From: Hesseltinella vesiculosa
Taxonomy: Eukaryota; Mucoromycota; Mucoromycetes; Mucorales; Cunninghamellaceae
DNA: 64,000 nucleotides
Assembly: GCA_002104935.1 (NCBI GenBank)
Contig: MCGT01000036.1
Coordinates: forward strand, 1 to 64,000
Direction: 5' to 3'
Shown here: positions 1 to 11,452 of the stretch, one piece after another
Layout of the letters: every line of letters begins with the position of its first letter
How positions within the stretch are numbered: position 1 is the first letter of the stretch
Translations under genes and position numbers: made by a program
Notes under the pieces: generated by a model
Seen by the model: the letters and a program-made list of their open reading frames with translations, nothing else
What the model was told of the DNA's origin: nothing
The model's database searches: none

Positions 1-3000
1 TCACCATGCCTTCACGGACAAGTGGGGTATGCCAATCTAAGAAGCGACGGCACGACCGATCCATGGTGCGGCATAAAATGCCTGCAAGGCGGCACTTGCT
101 TCTTGCGTTTTGGCATACCGCGCCAACAGGTCGTCGTGGTTGTACAAAAGTCATGGCATTCTTTGCAAGTAAGGCTTCAGAGTCACTGATTCTGGCGGCC
201 TGGACGAATAAAAGCCATCAGTGGTTCGCTCAAGACACTTTGACCCACACAACCTGGCAATTTTTTTTCTTACCTTTTTCCGTTTTTGAAGTTTTTTCAT
301 AAAGTGAAACGTGCCAGTCCTCCAGTGCAAATCCTTGGCTGTTGTCGTTGTGGCCTTTGGTAACTTGACAAATTCACCTTTCATGATGGTAGACAATTGT
401 TGCGCAGAATGGGTGACCGTGGTCGCAAAAGACACTATCCCATAATCTGTGCCGCTGACAACGTATGCTCAAGGTCAACGGTGCCAATTTCGGTCTCGCA
501 AGGATCCTCCTCCGTCCTTGTTGTTGGCGTGAGCACGGTGGGTGGTGGTGGCGGCTGTTTGTCCATGGCCTTACGCAGGTTTTTTCGCGGCAGATTTGTC
601 GCTTTGTTCCTAAAGCAAAAGTGTGAATGCCTCTTTTTTTTTTTTTTGCAAATGCACTGACATAATTCCATTACTCTTACCTTTTGATGCAAGTATTTCA
701 TCTTTCGCTTTTCTGCCAACTTGTCGAGGATGTCGTGTTTCGCCTTAATGGCTTCCCGTTTTTGCTCCTTGAGAATGCGCTCGGCCTTGACATCGTCATG
801 ACGTTCTTGTTTGAACCTTTCGTCCCCGTATCCTCGTGTCAGCTTGTCCTTCATATTTTTGCCAAGATCAGACAAGGATGCTGTGGCGATTCTTGCAGAT
901 TTACTTTGGACATCGCGTTCTTTTTCCAGGTTCTTGATACAGAGGTCAAGTTCGTCAATGGATTCTTGAACAGGCACCGATCCAGGAGCAGTCTTGCCCA
1001 TACCACGCAGTTTTCGTTCTTCATACACAGACTTTTGGCGAGGCTTCATCGTCGTACCGCGCAATGATACATCCCCAGACCCATGAATGTCGATATGGTG
1101 GATGAATTGGATACCATTTTTACTGCAGATTTGTTCGACCTTGTCCATATTGAAGAGGCAAGCAAAGACGTCGTTCTTTTGATGCCGTGCCTGGGCAGCC
1201 GAGCCGATCCCTTTCTCCTTGACATTGATGTGCTTCCCGAGAAGCTCGTGGACACTTGGTGCGTCAAGTGAGAGGCTGTAGGTGGTCCCTGCAGAAACAG
1301 ATGGACATGCTTCCATGGTGAACTTGTCATAACCAGCCACCCGAAGGACTTCATTGCCAAAGAGTATAATGTTCAAGCGGTGGCATTTGGGTGCGTTTTC
1401 GCAAGGGATGTATGGCTTCAGCGTGTTGAACACTAACTTCATGGCGCGAACTTCTTTGTCGATGAGCTGGAGCTTCTGGGTATGCTTTTTCAGGGACGTA
1501 TCTTGAAGAGTGACATCTGATTCGCTGAAGAGCAGCTTCATGGTGATCCCTTGCAATGATCGCATTCGCCTTGCTGACACATCTGCTTCAGAAGGCTCCT
1601 CATGGTCTTCAACATTACGCCCATTGGAATCGAGATCATCACTGAGCGCAACCGCATCGGCATCTGTGGCAATAGAAACATCAGTGGAGCTCTAGAAAAA
1701 AAAAAGCATAAGAGTTTTCGTGCATTTTTTTTTTTTTTTTTTTTTGCAAACCTGGGCTTCAACAGAACTGGAATGTTTGCTCGAGATGATTTGCTTTCGT
1801 TCTTTCTTGTAAAAATCCTATAGAAGAGATATAAAAGAATGCATCCCAAAGAAGTCCAAACTTACCATTTTTTCTTGTAGATTGCTCATACGGCGATCAA
1901 GTCCAGCTTGTTGACGTTCGTTCAGTGCTCCACGGCTCCGTTTCTTGCTCATTTCTTTAGCTTTCCTTCTCAGTGCATTTCTCGTGTTGCAATACAGGGC
2001 TTTCATCTTCTTGGCAGGGTCGTCGTGCAGCTATTATCACAAAAAAAAAAAAAGTCAGGCACCTTTTTTTTATATCTCTCTCCCCGTTATTAGCCATACC
2101 GCACAAGCATTGTCACGCTTCTTTTTCGCAAAAGACTTTTTCATGTTGGTGTGGCGCTGTTCTCGAGTAGGGGCGAGCCAAAGGCGCAATAGCAGGCGCA
2201 CAAGGTATCTTGTCATTTTCACAAAGGACTTTCCAGCGAGGATATTCTTAAATGATGTATCCAGTTTGTTGTGGTATACGGACCGGACGTTTGAAGTCAT
2301 CAACTTGCTTGGGGGGTCAAAGGACCAGTCCACTGCTAGGTGACTCCAATTGGGATGGCTGGTTTTTGTGCTCTCGCGCGTATGGCCAAAGTGGGAGGAA
2401 TAGATATTGGATATGCTGTATTCCAAACACGTCGTTGCAAGAGCTGCTTGTGGGCGGTGGGAGAGTGGAAAACTGCCCGTCCTTGACTTGATCCAGGTTG
2501 CGCTGAGCAAAGGAGGGTAAGAGGTTGCTAACAGTGACACGCCCAGGAACGCTTGCTACAAAAAAAAAAAAATGAGCGCCAGGCTTGCTGTCTATTAAGC
2601 TATGCTTACCGCTGGTGTACCAGTCCGCGTTTGGATTGGTGGCGTACTTTAGAACACTTGTGTGTAACAGTGTGAACATGTCACGGGAATACTTTGTGAC
2701 TGCGATGCGTGCGTCCTTGATGGTAGACAGTACATTGCTCAAAGCCTCTGGTGATTCGTTGATCGCTGGAAGCAAGATTTGGCGAAGAGACTTGTGGGCG
2801 ACTCTGATCTCCTCTTTCTGCGTTGGTTTTGTGGGCTGGGAGGGCGAGGTGGTCTTGGATGAGGAGGCCGTTGGCGCTGGGATCATCGCCGCCAGTTCAT
2901 CATAGTGGTGATTAATGTAGCCCCTCCAAGTGTCTAAAAAATGGAAGCGCTTGTGATAATTGGGAGCAAACCATGGCGCTGTTTTTCCGCAAAGTTGATC

Positions 3001-3213
3001 GATATTGAGGAGGAGGCCTTTTGGCAAGCGTTGTTTACCAAGAAGATCAGCTTTCAGCTTGTCACGGTCCTTGTGCTTCCTGAGCTGGTCGGTGAGGAAA
3101 TGCTTGATTTGGGTATTCAAAGCTTCAATAGCTTCCTCAGTGGATGTAATGGTAAGGGCTGGTTTTGTCGTGGATCGTGTATCCTCAATTTGTGTAGATC
3201 TTTTGCGACCCAT
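1..3213 (-). pseudogene. Fanzor/TnpB-like (RuvC-type) multi-exon gene remnant, cut by window edge
   Basis: The reading runs leftward from an ATG at 3213. The first exon (to about 2610) encodes a lysine-rich start and a helical region. An intron with GTAAGC donor lies at 2556-2609. Further exon-like pieces follow near 2540-2080, 2006-1860, 1815-1750 and 1690-682, with an intron at about 612-681. Near 439-490 the translation reads YVVSGTDYGIVSFATTV, which resembles the first RuvC Asp motif (GxDxG) of TnpB/Fanzor-like proteins, and the general order of segments resembles a family I recall from Mucorales. The piece at 435-1 is open except for in-frame TGA at 151-153, TAG at 37-39 and TGA at 1-3. 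The reading frame also has to shift near 2330 and 490. The distal RuvC residues and the zinc ribbon would lie outside the window or are lost. Seen: motif, stops, introns. Inferred: nuclease family and pseudogene status. An unusual intron pattern could rescue part of it. Confidence 0.45.
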
Positions 3214-3845
3214 GGTGTTCAGATGAAAAAAAAAAAAAAGAGGGGGGGGGAATAAATGGCACGCGCGGAGTGAAACATGCATGAACGAGATGAGAGGGTG
3301 AGATGCCACAGGATTTTCAGTGACCAGCACACTGGAAGAAACCCTTTTTACACGCAAACCAAACAATTATTGCACGCCAACCTGATTCCAGTGCACGTCA
3401 TTGACTTTTGTAAATAGACTGATTACACTTAGATTTACAGTGTTATTTGAAAACGTTGACCACTGCTAATGCTCTGTCTGACATGGCCAAAATCATCAAT
3501 AAAATTAGTTACATGTGTAAGAATTCCAAAAACGGAAATGCGTTTCATTCCACGATGCCATGCCCTGCGTAATCTTCACGTCCAATGCTTTCTGAAGAGC
3601 CTCGTCTTTTTATATAACCTGTTCAAACGTCACCAACTTATTCATTCAATTTCGAGACTGTTTCGATATCGCCCTCCTCGGTTTGGCTTGTCAAAAGCAG
3701 CTCAGATATGCCAGTCATTTGTAATAGATCCCCCCCCCATGCTGGCCGACGAATAGACTTGATTCTCCATCTTAAACAATCTGCGACTGCGTGCTTTAAA
3801 CGTTCAACCGATGAGATCTTTAAACAATCAATCGCTGTAAACTTT
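3214..3845. other. Intergenic stretch, nothing recognised
   Basis: AT-rich spacer with short chance open frames only. I see no domain, RNA gene or repeat that I can support here. Confidence 0.5.
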
Positions 3846-4034
3846 TAAAAATAGGATTTCAGCAAGACGATGACGTGCATCCAAATAAGAACAGGTCAGG
3901 CGCATGTCGATCGGATAAAAAAAAAGATCAGAGGTTGAATGAGCCATGCGCGTGAAATGGTGTGATGATATGCATAAAAAAGGGATGCCACTGAGACCGT
4001 CAGTCGTGCAAAGTTCGATTACCAGATGCACGTT
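3846..4034 (-). repeat. Solo copy of the dispersed/tandem repeat found at 7617-8460
   Basis: Read on the minus strand, this segment lines up over its whole length with the tandem unit at 7617-8460. It shares the stretches TTTCACGCGCATGGC, TTTTTTTTTATCCGA and ATGCGCCTGACC, then the outer end GATGCACGTCATCG...CCTATTTTTA that also closes the array near 8430-8456. It is clearly more diverged than the array units are from each other. Its orientation is opposite to the array, so the two lie as inverted copies on either side of the endopolyphosphatase gene. Confidence 0.75.
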
Positions 4035-4070
4035 AACTGAGACGTGGTTTGATTTTTAGAAGTGAGAGAC

Positions 4071-4255
4071 GTCTGGACCTAATGTTACGCAGACTTGGAA
4101 GAATCAAGCACTGCAAGCAAGCTGAGCTATCCATTAGAATGCGTTGCCTCTCAACTGTTTTTTGTGAAAGACTTTAACGATGTTGGGGTCAAGCATCACC
4201 AACCCCACTGCCCGCCAATTCTATCTACTCCAAGGTCGCCAAGGTCAGCTCCTAA
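4071..4255 (+). pseudogene. Inverted, truncated copy of the endopolyphosphatase 3' end
   Basis: Translation on the plus strand gives YADLEESSTASKL and then VASQLFFVKDFNDVGVK, closely matching the last exon of the gene at 5165-6691 (YADLEKANAAGKL, VASQLFSVKNFNDVGVK). It ends at the equivalent place with KVAKVSS and a TAA at 4253-4255. There is an in-frame TAA near its left end and a frame shift after FNDVGVK. The rest of the gene is absent. It is a dead fragment left by an inverted duplication. Confidence 0.8.
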
Positions 4256-4323
4256 ACCCTTTGATTTACCCGCTTAATAAATTAAGCTGGGCTCCGATTG
4301 AAAGTTCGAAGGTGACCCCCTAT

Positions 4324-5073
4324 TCCATGCGTCGGCTTTTTTCTTCTCATTGTTGAACCCTTCTACTCGGATTTTTCATGCACTTTGTGCATAGGACCAA
4401 GGTCCATCTTGCCGGTCGACAAAGGGTAAAGGCCGAGAATGAATAATGATTACAGCGTGGAAATGAAGGCTGGCCAATAGAGAAGGAGGATTGTATTGTT
4501 GATGACAGCGTGGAAATGAGCGCACGCCAGCCAAATTAGGTCAATTTTTTGCCTGAAACTTACTTCCAGATCGACGTCAAACCTTTAAGGCCAAGGATAC
4601 TTTAATACCACAACGATGCTAATACTATTGATAGTAGAAGTAGAGGTCACAATTCCAAGTAAGCTTGGGGCCACGTTTTGCAGCTTTTTTTTTTTTTTTT
4701 TTTCAAAGGTCAGCCCTTCTCAGTACGGACCCTGTCCAGAGAGCTTGTGCCCACTCGTCTTCCTACTGGTTTGCCTTGCTACTTGAGCCTTCCATATCTG
4801 TTCTCCAGCATCTTGTTTTAATCTTTGCTTATCGGGTTAAAACTGTTGTCAATGAAATATTGAGATAGAAATTTTAGCTGGTGGCAGCCCATTCTTTTTT
4901 TTCTCATGCAATCTTTTTATTGGTTGGCCTTCATTTTCCACGCTGTCATCAGCATTAAATTCTCGGCTTGGCTCGTTTGTCGAACGGAAAGATAGAACTT
5001 GGTCTTATGCACGCAGTGCATGAAGATCCGAATAGAAGGGTTCATCAATGAGAAGAAATATGCCGATGCATGA
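4324..5073. repeat. Imperfect inverted repeat of the gene's 3' flank (arms 4324-4480 and 4917-5073)
   Basis: The left arm (...CTTCTCATTGTTGAACCCTTCTA...) matches the reverse complement of the right arm (...CTTCTCATTGATGAACCCTTCTA...) over about 155 bp with scattered substitutions and small indels. The arms continue the inverted duplication of the gene's last exon outward from a centre near 4690-4700. The spacer between them holds a T run at 4684-4703 and no supported gene. Confidence 0.7.
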
Positions 5074-5164
5074 AAAAGTAAGGGGTGATCTTTCAATTTT
5101 CAATCAGAGCCCAGCTCCAATGAGGTGTCATTTATTATTGTTTCTAGTGGGTAAAATGATAGAT

Positions 5165-6691
5165 TTAGGTGCTGACCTTGACAACCTTGGAGTAGAGCTG
5201 GCGAGCTGTGGAGTTGGTGTTGAGGTTGGAGAAGGCTTGCTTGACTCCCACATCGTTGAAGTTTTTCACAGAGAACAACTGAGAAGCAACGTATTCCAAT
5301 TCATAGTTCAGCTTGCCGGCTGCGTTAGCCTTTTCCAAGTCAGCGTAATATTGAGTCCAGTCCAAGATCGAGCCATAGGCACTGCCCTTGGCGTTGGCGC
5401 TGGTTTCATAGTTGTAAACACGGATGGCAGGGTTGTTGACAGGGATGATGGAAGGAGCGTTGAAAAGGACAGTAGACACTTGAGACAGTGACTTGGGTGA
5501 TTCATCAGGCATGGCAATCACGCTCTTGCCGTTAGGTACAACAGCAGTCAACACATCGTCTGTGGGAGGCAAAAAAAAAAAAGGTCAGACACGGCTTTTT
5601 TTTTTTGAAGAGTCTCTATTGCTATTGGCTTACCATTTGTGTGACCAGTAAAATGACCAGAAACCACATCGCCGAACTGGCCGAGCAGATTGAGGTATTG
5701 GCTGTGGCATTCGTTCTTGAACAAGAGGGAGCCATCGTCGTCGTTGGGAGGAACATGGCCAATGATATAGACTTGAGCCTTAGCATTGCGGGCAGCTGTG
5801 AGTTGCTGTTGGATCCATTGCATTTGGATTTGACCAGGCGAGCCTGACACGCAGTCGTCCACATTATCGTTCTTGTTGAAGAAGAACATCGAGTTGGTGT
5901 TGATGACACGCAGCTTGTCGTTGATGTTTTGCACAAAGTACCCGCCCTTGCGCCAGTCATTGGTGAGGTTTAAGCCTAGAGGGGCCCAGATTTCTTCCAA
6001 GGTCCCGTACATGCTGTCATTTTCGGTCAAGGTATTATGGTCAAACATGTCGTTGTTGCCAATGGTAGGAATCTAATGAGGAAGAAGAAAAGAGTCAACG
6101 CATGCTCCCGTGAAGAAATGCCTGACTTACAAGCTTGACTTTGGTCAAATCATAGGTGTTTTGGAAGTATTGGATAACTTGCTTGTGATCTTGGACAACG
6201 TCTTTGCTGGTGCGAGCCAATTTGTTATCGCGGTCCTAGAGAACGAGAGAGAGTGAGCGACCTTTTTTTTTATTTTTTTTTTTGGACTTACATGACGGGC
6301 GGTGTCACCAGTGTACAAGATGAAATCAACGTCTGCGATATTGCTCTTCATAAAGCCAAAGGAAGCTTCGACTAGCGAAACAGGGCTATCGCATTGGGAG
6401 CTCAAGGTACCGAATTTACCAGCGGTATTCTTGGATGATTTAGTCTTGCGGTGGCACAGTTCATTAGGGTCAGAGCCAGCAAGGTAGTGGGTGTCCAAGT
6501 GGATATCTGGGGAGGAGAAAGGTATGAGAACATGGATGGTCCTGAAGTTTATTTTCTTCCTTACCAGTGATGTGCAAGAACTTGCCATGGACAGAAGGCG
6601 TGGCAGAGGCGGTTTCTTTGACATGGACAGGGGCACCTTGCACCAAGGTAGTGAGCAGACCAGCAACACACAGAGCAGTAGTAACCTTCAT
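5165..6691 (-). CDS. Secreted/vacuolar endopolyphosphatase-like calcineurin-type phosphoesterase
   Basis: Five exons (6691-6565, 6506-6292, 6235-6131, 6072-5634, 5559-5165) give 426 aa with all GT-AG junctions in phase. The N-terminus (MKVTTALCVAGLLTTLVQGAP) is a signal peptide. Metallophosphatase motifs follow in order: DIHLDTHY (first metal ligands), YTGDTARH (GD), GNND, an internal GHVPPND, and GHFTGHTN. The order and spacing fit the Ppn1/acid-sphingomyelinase-like group, and DxHxDxxY plus TGDxARH point to Ppn1-type endopolyphosphatases, which cut long polyphosphate chains in the vacuole or outside the cell. The C-terminus is shorter than yeast Ppn1 and I see no membrane anchor, so an acid sphingomyelinase-like phosphodiesterase is the alternative. 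A truncated inverted copy of its last exon lies at 4071-4255. Confidence 0.85.
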
Positions 6692-6760
6692 AATTGTATG
6701 GGAATAAAAGAAATGAATGAATTGGAATAAAGAGTAGTTGGAAAGGCGAAAGCGTTTTGC

Positions 6761-6768
6761 TTTTATAG
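6761..6768 (-). promoter_or_regulatory. TATA box of the endopolyphosphatase gene
   Basis: CTATAAAA on the minus strand, about 70 bp upstream of the ATG at 6691, is followed by an AT-rich leader. This is a normal distance for a fungal core promoter. Confidence 0.5.
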
Positions 6769-7616
6769 ATCTGATCTGACAATGAAAAAAAAAAGGAAAA
6801 AAGCCTAAAACCAAGTGCATGATGTGTTCTTGAATATTTAGGCGCCGCCTGCGGATGCATTTCTGCACCTACTGGAAATGGGTTTTTTCTGGATGGCCCA
6901 GGAACCTGACCAACAGAAAGTCATGCTCTGTTATTTGATCCGCTGCAAAAACGTCATGACCTTGTGGAGATCCTCCCCCTCTTCTAAGCAGGTCTTCCAC
7001 GCTCTCGGTTCATTTTTTATAGGGTGATTCCCACATGGAAAAAAAGGTGACTACGCTGATATGTTACTGCCTACACGGCTATGTCACTGCGCATGGACAA
7101 AAGAATAAAAATGGAAACCCTGACTCACCCCCCCCCAAAAAAAAAATAAACTTCATGCAATTAACATTGAGCGGATCTTGACAACAAGCGCCAATCATCT
7201 CCGCCCTGTTAAGGTTTTGAATGAATCTCCACCTGGCACCACTTTTGGTCAGAGTCCTGTTCAATCAGCGAGATTGAATGGGTCCAATACCAATGAGACA
7301 TGCTAAATTAAATTAACGTCAATGGCTCACTGTCTTTTCCATTGATTGATGTTTTCCAACCCACCGAATCAAAGAATACCAGCTTTGCTCCTCGGTTCAA
7401 GAACCTGGTTCAGGCACAATTTCTTAATTCGTCCATTCCTTCTTGGATTGGTGTTTGTCTTGCTCTCTCATTTTCTTTTTTTCTTTGGCGCTTCGGCGCA
7501 TTGGGGCCCAGGTCACCTTGGCGTTCCAAGGAGTTTCCAAATTCATTGGCGAGGGTTGAAAGAAATTAAACAAATTACGCCAGCGCCACCTCGCCCTCCA
7601 CAAATCAAATCACCTC
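6769..7616. other. Intergenic stretch, no gene recognised
   Basis: Upstream region of the endopolyphosphatase gene. It has short chance frames on both strands, C and A runs near 7129-7147, and no recognisable domain or RNA gene. Confidence 0.5.
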
Positions 7617-8460
7617 TCAATTATCACGCATTGCTTTGGTATTGTAATTTTCCACAATTGTCAGTCTCAGTGAAACATCTTTTTTTGTGCATCTCATCAC
7701 ACCATTTCACCCACATGGCTCATTCACCCCCTGGCTGTATTTTTTTATCCGACCGAGATGCGCCTGACCCGTTCCAACTTGGTGGATGCGTATTGCTTTG
7801 GTAATCTGATTTTCCACGACTGTCATTCTCAGTCAAACACCCTGTTTCTGTGCATCTCCACACACACATGTCCCTTTCAACCCCTGACTGCTTTTTTTTA
7901 TCCGACCGAGATGCGCCTGACCCGCTCCAGCTTGAACGCGCATTGTTTTTGGTCATCTAATTTTCCACGACTGTCAGTCTCAGTCAAGCATCCTATTTTT
8001 GGTACAGCACATCCCATCATTTCACGCACATGGCCCATTCACCCTCTGACTGCTTTTTTTTATCCGACCGAGATGCGCCTGACCCGCTCCAGCTTGAACG
8101 CGCATTGTTTTTGGTCATCTAATTTTCCACGGCTGTCAGTCTCAGTCAAGCATCCTATTTTTGGTACAGCACATCCCATCATTTCACGCACATGGCCCAT
8201 TCACCCTCTGACTGCTTTTTTTTATCCGACCGAGATGCGCCTGACCCGCTCCAGCTTGAACGCGCATTGTTTTTGGTCATCTAATTTTCCACGGCTGTCA
8301 GTCTCAGTCAAGCATCCTATTTTTGGTACAGCACATCCCATCATTTCACGCACATGGCCCATTCACCCTCTGACTGCTTTTTTTTATCCGACCGAGCTGA
8401 GCCTGACTTATTCCAGCGTAGATGCACGTAATCGTTCTGTTGAAGCCCTATTTTTATGAG
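7617..8460 (+). repeat. Tandem array of a 162-bp repeat
   Basis: The marker CTGACTGCTTTTTTTTATCC recurs exactly 162 bp apart: 8045, 8207 and 8369, with the equivalent point of the preceding unit at 7883. A shorter, more diverged unit (153 bp) begins near 7730 and partial units lie at both ends. The central units are nearly identical, with an A/G change in CCACG(A/G)CTGTCAG, which implies recent expansion or homogenisation. Because 162 is a multiple of three, the array carries a long open frame with a repeated peptide; this is very unlikely to be a gene. A solo inverted relative lies at 3846-4034. Confidence 0.9.
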
Positions 8461-8523
8461 TATGCAGCGGTTGATTGTTAGGGGTCGGAGCGGTTGATCG
8501 ATTAAAGTAACTGCGCCAGATTG

Positions 8524-11156
8524 TTAAGATGGAGGCATTGGCAACCGCGTCCACTCGTCAGCCACGGATATCAGCTCAAAGGTGTAGTCGGCAGGCTCGA
8601 TGAGTGGCTGTGGTGGTGGGGTTGAAAAGGCTGGCTGCAGACTAGGTGCCAAGGATGTTGACGGAGATGGATTCATGGCCAAGACAAATGGAGAAGCTGG
8701 CACGGACGAAAGGTAGGTCAGAGGGGTCGGCAAAAAACCACGCCTGTCCATATCGTCATCATGCTGCATCACCCCTGTGGCAGATATCACTGCTTCATTT
8801 ACGTCAGCCATGGTGGATGCCGAAGAAAAGGAGGCAGGGACCGAGGTTGGTAAAGGCATTGGTGGAGGACTGTTCAGCGTCATCCAGGCATCGGCGACCG
8901 AGGAACTAGATGTCGAAGCGGGGTGACCGCTAGTTGATGCTGATGAAAAGAGCGAAGCTGTAGACGGCTGCTGGTGCATGGAGACAACGGTATCGACCAA
9001 TTGAGAAAAACGGTGCTTGTCGGTGGCTGGCATCGATGCACTGATTCGCTGCATGTCCCGCAGACACTGGCACAGTAGGTCGCTGATGGTGTTGTCTTGC
9101 TGGTATGCAGTCGTGGCATCATGGTGCATTGACAACGGATGGGGGGAGCCTGGCCAAGCCGATGCAGGTGGTCGGGAAGGTGGCGTATGCTTCTTTTTTT
9201 CTTTCCCGCCTATTCGGGTTTGCTGTGGATGCTGATAGGCCAGCAAGGCGGAGGTACTGAGGAGCGATGAGAAGGTGATCAGGGATGAAGAAAAGCGAAG
9301 CTGGGACGTAGTGGACTGCTGGAGCACCCAGGCTACAATGTGGGAGATAGCTGCGATAAGATAAATGATACGAGCGTCTTGGGATGGGCGGGGGATGTCG
9401 TCATTGCCTTGGCTGAGCATTAGCAAGGACAGCTCCATGTCAAACGCAACCAAATGAAGAGAGCTGGTGACCCAGTGATGGTGGTGAGCGGAAGCGAGCA
9501 GCTGTTGGTCGTTTTGAGCATCACCTAGCCAGGAGAGGTCAGGAGGAAGTCGATGGCGCCAATATTTGATGTCATTTAGAAATGCTGTGATATGGCACCG
9601 CAGTGAGCTTTGTTGGTGGTCATCAGCTGATACTGCTGCGGATGACTGGGAGGATGAAGTTTGCGATTGCTTGCAGTGTGTGGGGGTGTGGTGATCGTGG
9701 GCAAAGTAATGTGTGATGCGCTCCAGGATGTCCATCAATTGGCACAGCTGTGCGAGTGCCGAGACTGCCAACCGTTCCGCCGGCGATTCTTCTGGTAAAG
9801 AGCAGGGCCAGTCCATGCTGACGATCATCTTTCTTGTCAGAGTAGGCGGGCGTTCTAACAGAGTGGCGGCAAGGCGCTCTGTCACAAAGGCAGTCCACAC
9901 CAGGCGCCTGCGCAATTCGACGTCGGACAGCGACATTTCATGGCTAATGTAATTGGGGCAACACAAGCCAAGGGCAACGACCATGCGACTTGCCATACCA
10001 GTATACATCCACTGGCGTGTGCTGATGGCAGACGGGTGCTGGTTGTAAAAGGCCAAGAAGATCAGACCAATGACTGTGCTCACCCGTGGGGTATCCAAAA
10101 AGTCGTCGACGAGGCGGCGGGCACAAAGGTAAAACGTCTGGCTTTGCTGGGCAAGCTCTGAATCGCAGAGGGCTGCGTGGGCGTACATGGTGTGCAGCAA
10201 AAATGGAGTGATGAACGGACCATTGATTTGCAACTGATGGTAAAACAAATGGCGGGGAAGCAGCGGCACCAGATGAGGACACTGGGAATAAAACAGCTGG
10301 ATCAGGCGTTCCTGGATGGCACGAGAGGGCAGGGCTGGTTGGCTGTCCATCAAGGAGGAGGTCGGTGTGGCGAAGGGCTCGTCGCTCCATCGCACAAAGT
10401 CGCCAAACTGTAGCCAGGGGCTACCAATGCCATGCGGGGTGCTGGCAAGAGGAGCAGAAGACGGAGCTGTTGGCGCAAGGGTCAGGTGGGCAAGGGTATC
10501 GGTTAATTGCTTCATCCACTCAGTGGTCCGGCTGGGTAACGTTGGTGAGGCGGACAGGGGCGGCGGCTGTTGCGTGTTGTAGAGTGGATCCTCCTTGTTT
10601 TCCATTTGAGTATCAAGGTCATCTAACGATGCATCCAAGCGAATGTAAAACTCATCCCCGGCCTTGACAAACGTACATTTCCGCCTACGAGCTGGATTGT
10701 TCAATGGATAATAAACATCGTCAGCCCACACGCCCCATATCTTTTTTCTTCTGAAGACTTACCTTTACACTATCGCATCAAAGGTGAGATAGAGAATATT
10801 GTTGAGTGCTATGTGTGAGAAGGCCAGCGTTGGTCAGAGAAGGTTGAGGGATTTACCTGCATGCAAGGCTGCTTGCCATCACACTAAGAATATGGAATGT
10901 GTAAGCAGTAGGCACAAACAAGTCAGTGTGCTTGCCTTTATTTTCTTCATGCGGCATGTATGACATGCTCTTCCTCCTTGGAGACGTTTGTGACGACTTT
11001 CATCTATGGATGCAAATGGTCAATAGAGGGAGAAAGAGGAAATGAAACACGGGCCATAAAAAAAAGGGGGGCGGGTCACAACACGGACCAAATGAAACAT
11101 GCAGTTGGAAACTAGAGATATTTACCTTTTAATGGCAACTCTAAGGTGGCAAACAT
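8524..11156 (-). CDS. Zn2Cys6 fungal-specific transcription factor
   Basis: The start exon (ATG at 11156) is followed by an exon at 11003-10936 encoding GGRACHTCRMKKIK and one at 10883-10857 encoding CDGKQPCMQ. Together these form the first half of a Zn2Cys6 binuclear cluster. The intron between them (10884-10935) begins with GCAAG, a GC-AG intron. The last cluster cysteine is probably in RRRKCTFVK near 10690. The join between 10856 and 10740 is unclear (micro-exon, or a frame change in an A run). The long final exon (to 8524, TAA) encodes about 730 aa with the fungal-specific regulatory region (LFYSQCPHLVPLLP, then ALGLCCPNY and RRRLVWTAFVTERL, near residues 150-320), followed by long Ser/Pro/Gln-rich tails. 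It is a nuclear DNA-binding regulator. Its targets cannot be inferred from the sequence or its neighbours. Confidence 0.85.
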
Positions 11157-11452
11157 GGTATTCTCCAGCCAACACAGAGAAAATGTATACGCAAGAGAGG
11201 GATTTATTATGAATGTCGACTGAAGAAGGAAGAAGAAAAAATGGGGAAATGAGAGCGGGCTTTTGTGTTGCCGCTCAGTAGAGCGTCCAAAAAAAAAAAA
11301 AAAAAAAAAAAAAGAGCAGGCATGAGCTGAAGAGGAAAAGACGATTGCAATGGGAAATGATAAAGGAAAGGAAAGGTGGTATACATATACAGAAATTAAA
11401 TATAGTAAATACAGCTAGAGAAAGCTGTGGTAAACAGGCGCGTTTGTGATGA

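Noticed and set aside
7758..8459. Long plus-strand open frame of 233 codons with a repeated peptide
   Set aside because: It exists only because the 162-bp tandem unit is a multiple of three. The peptide has no domain, and the solo copy at 3846-4034 shows no selection for a reading frame.
7617..8460. Possible CRISPR-like array
   Set aside because: Units are long, contiguous and without unique spacers; the context is eukaryotic.
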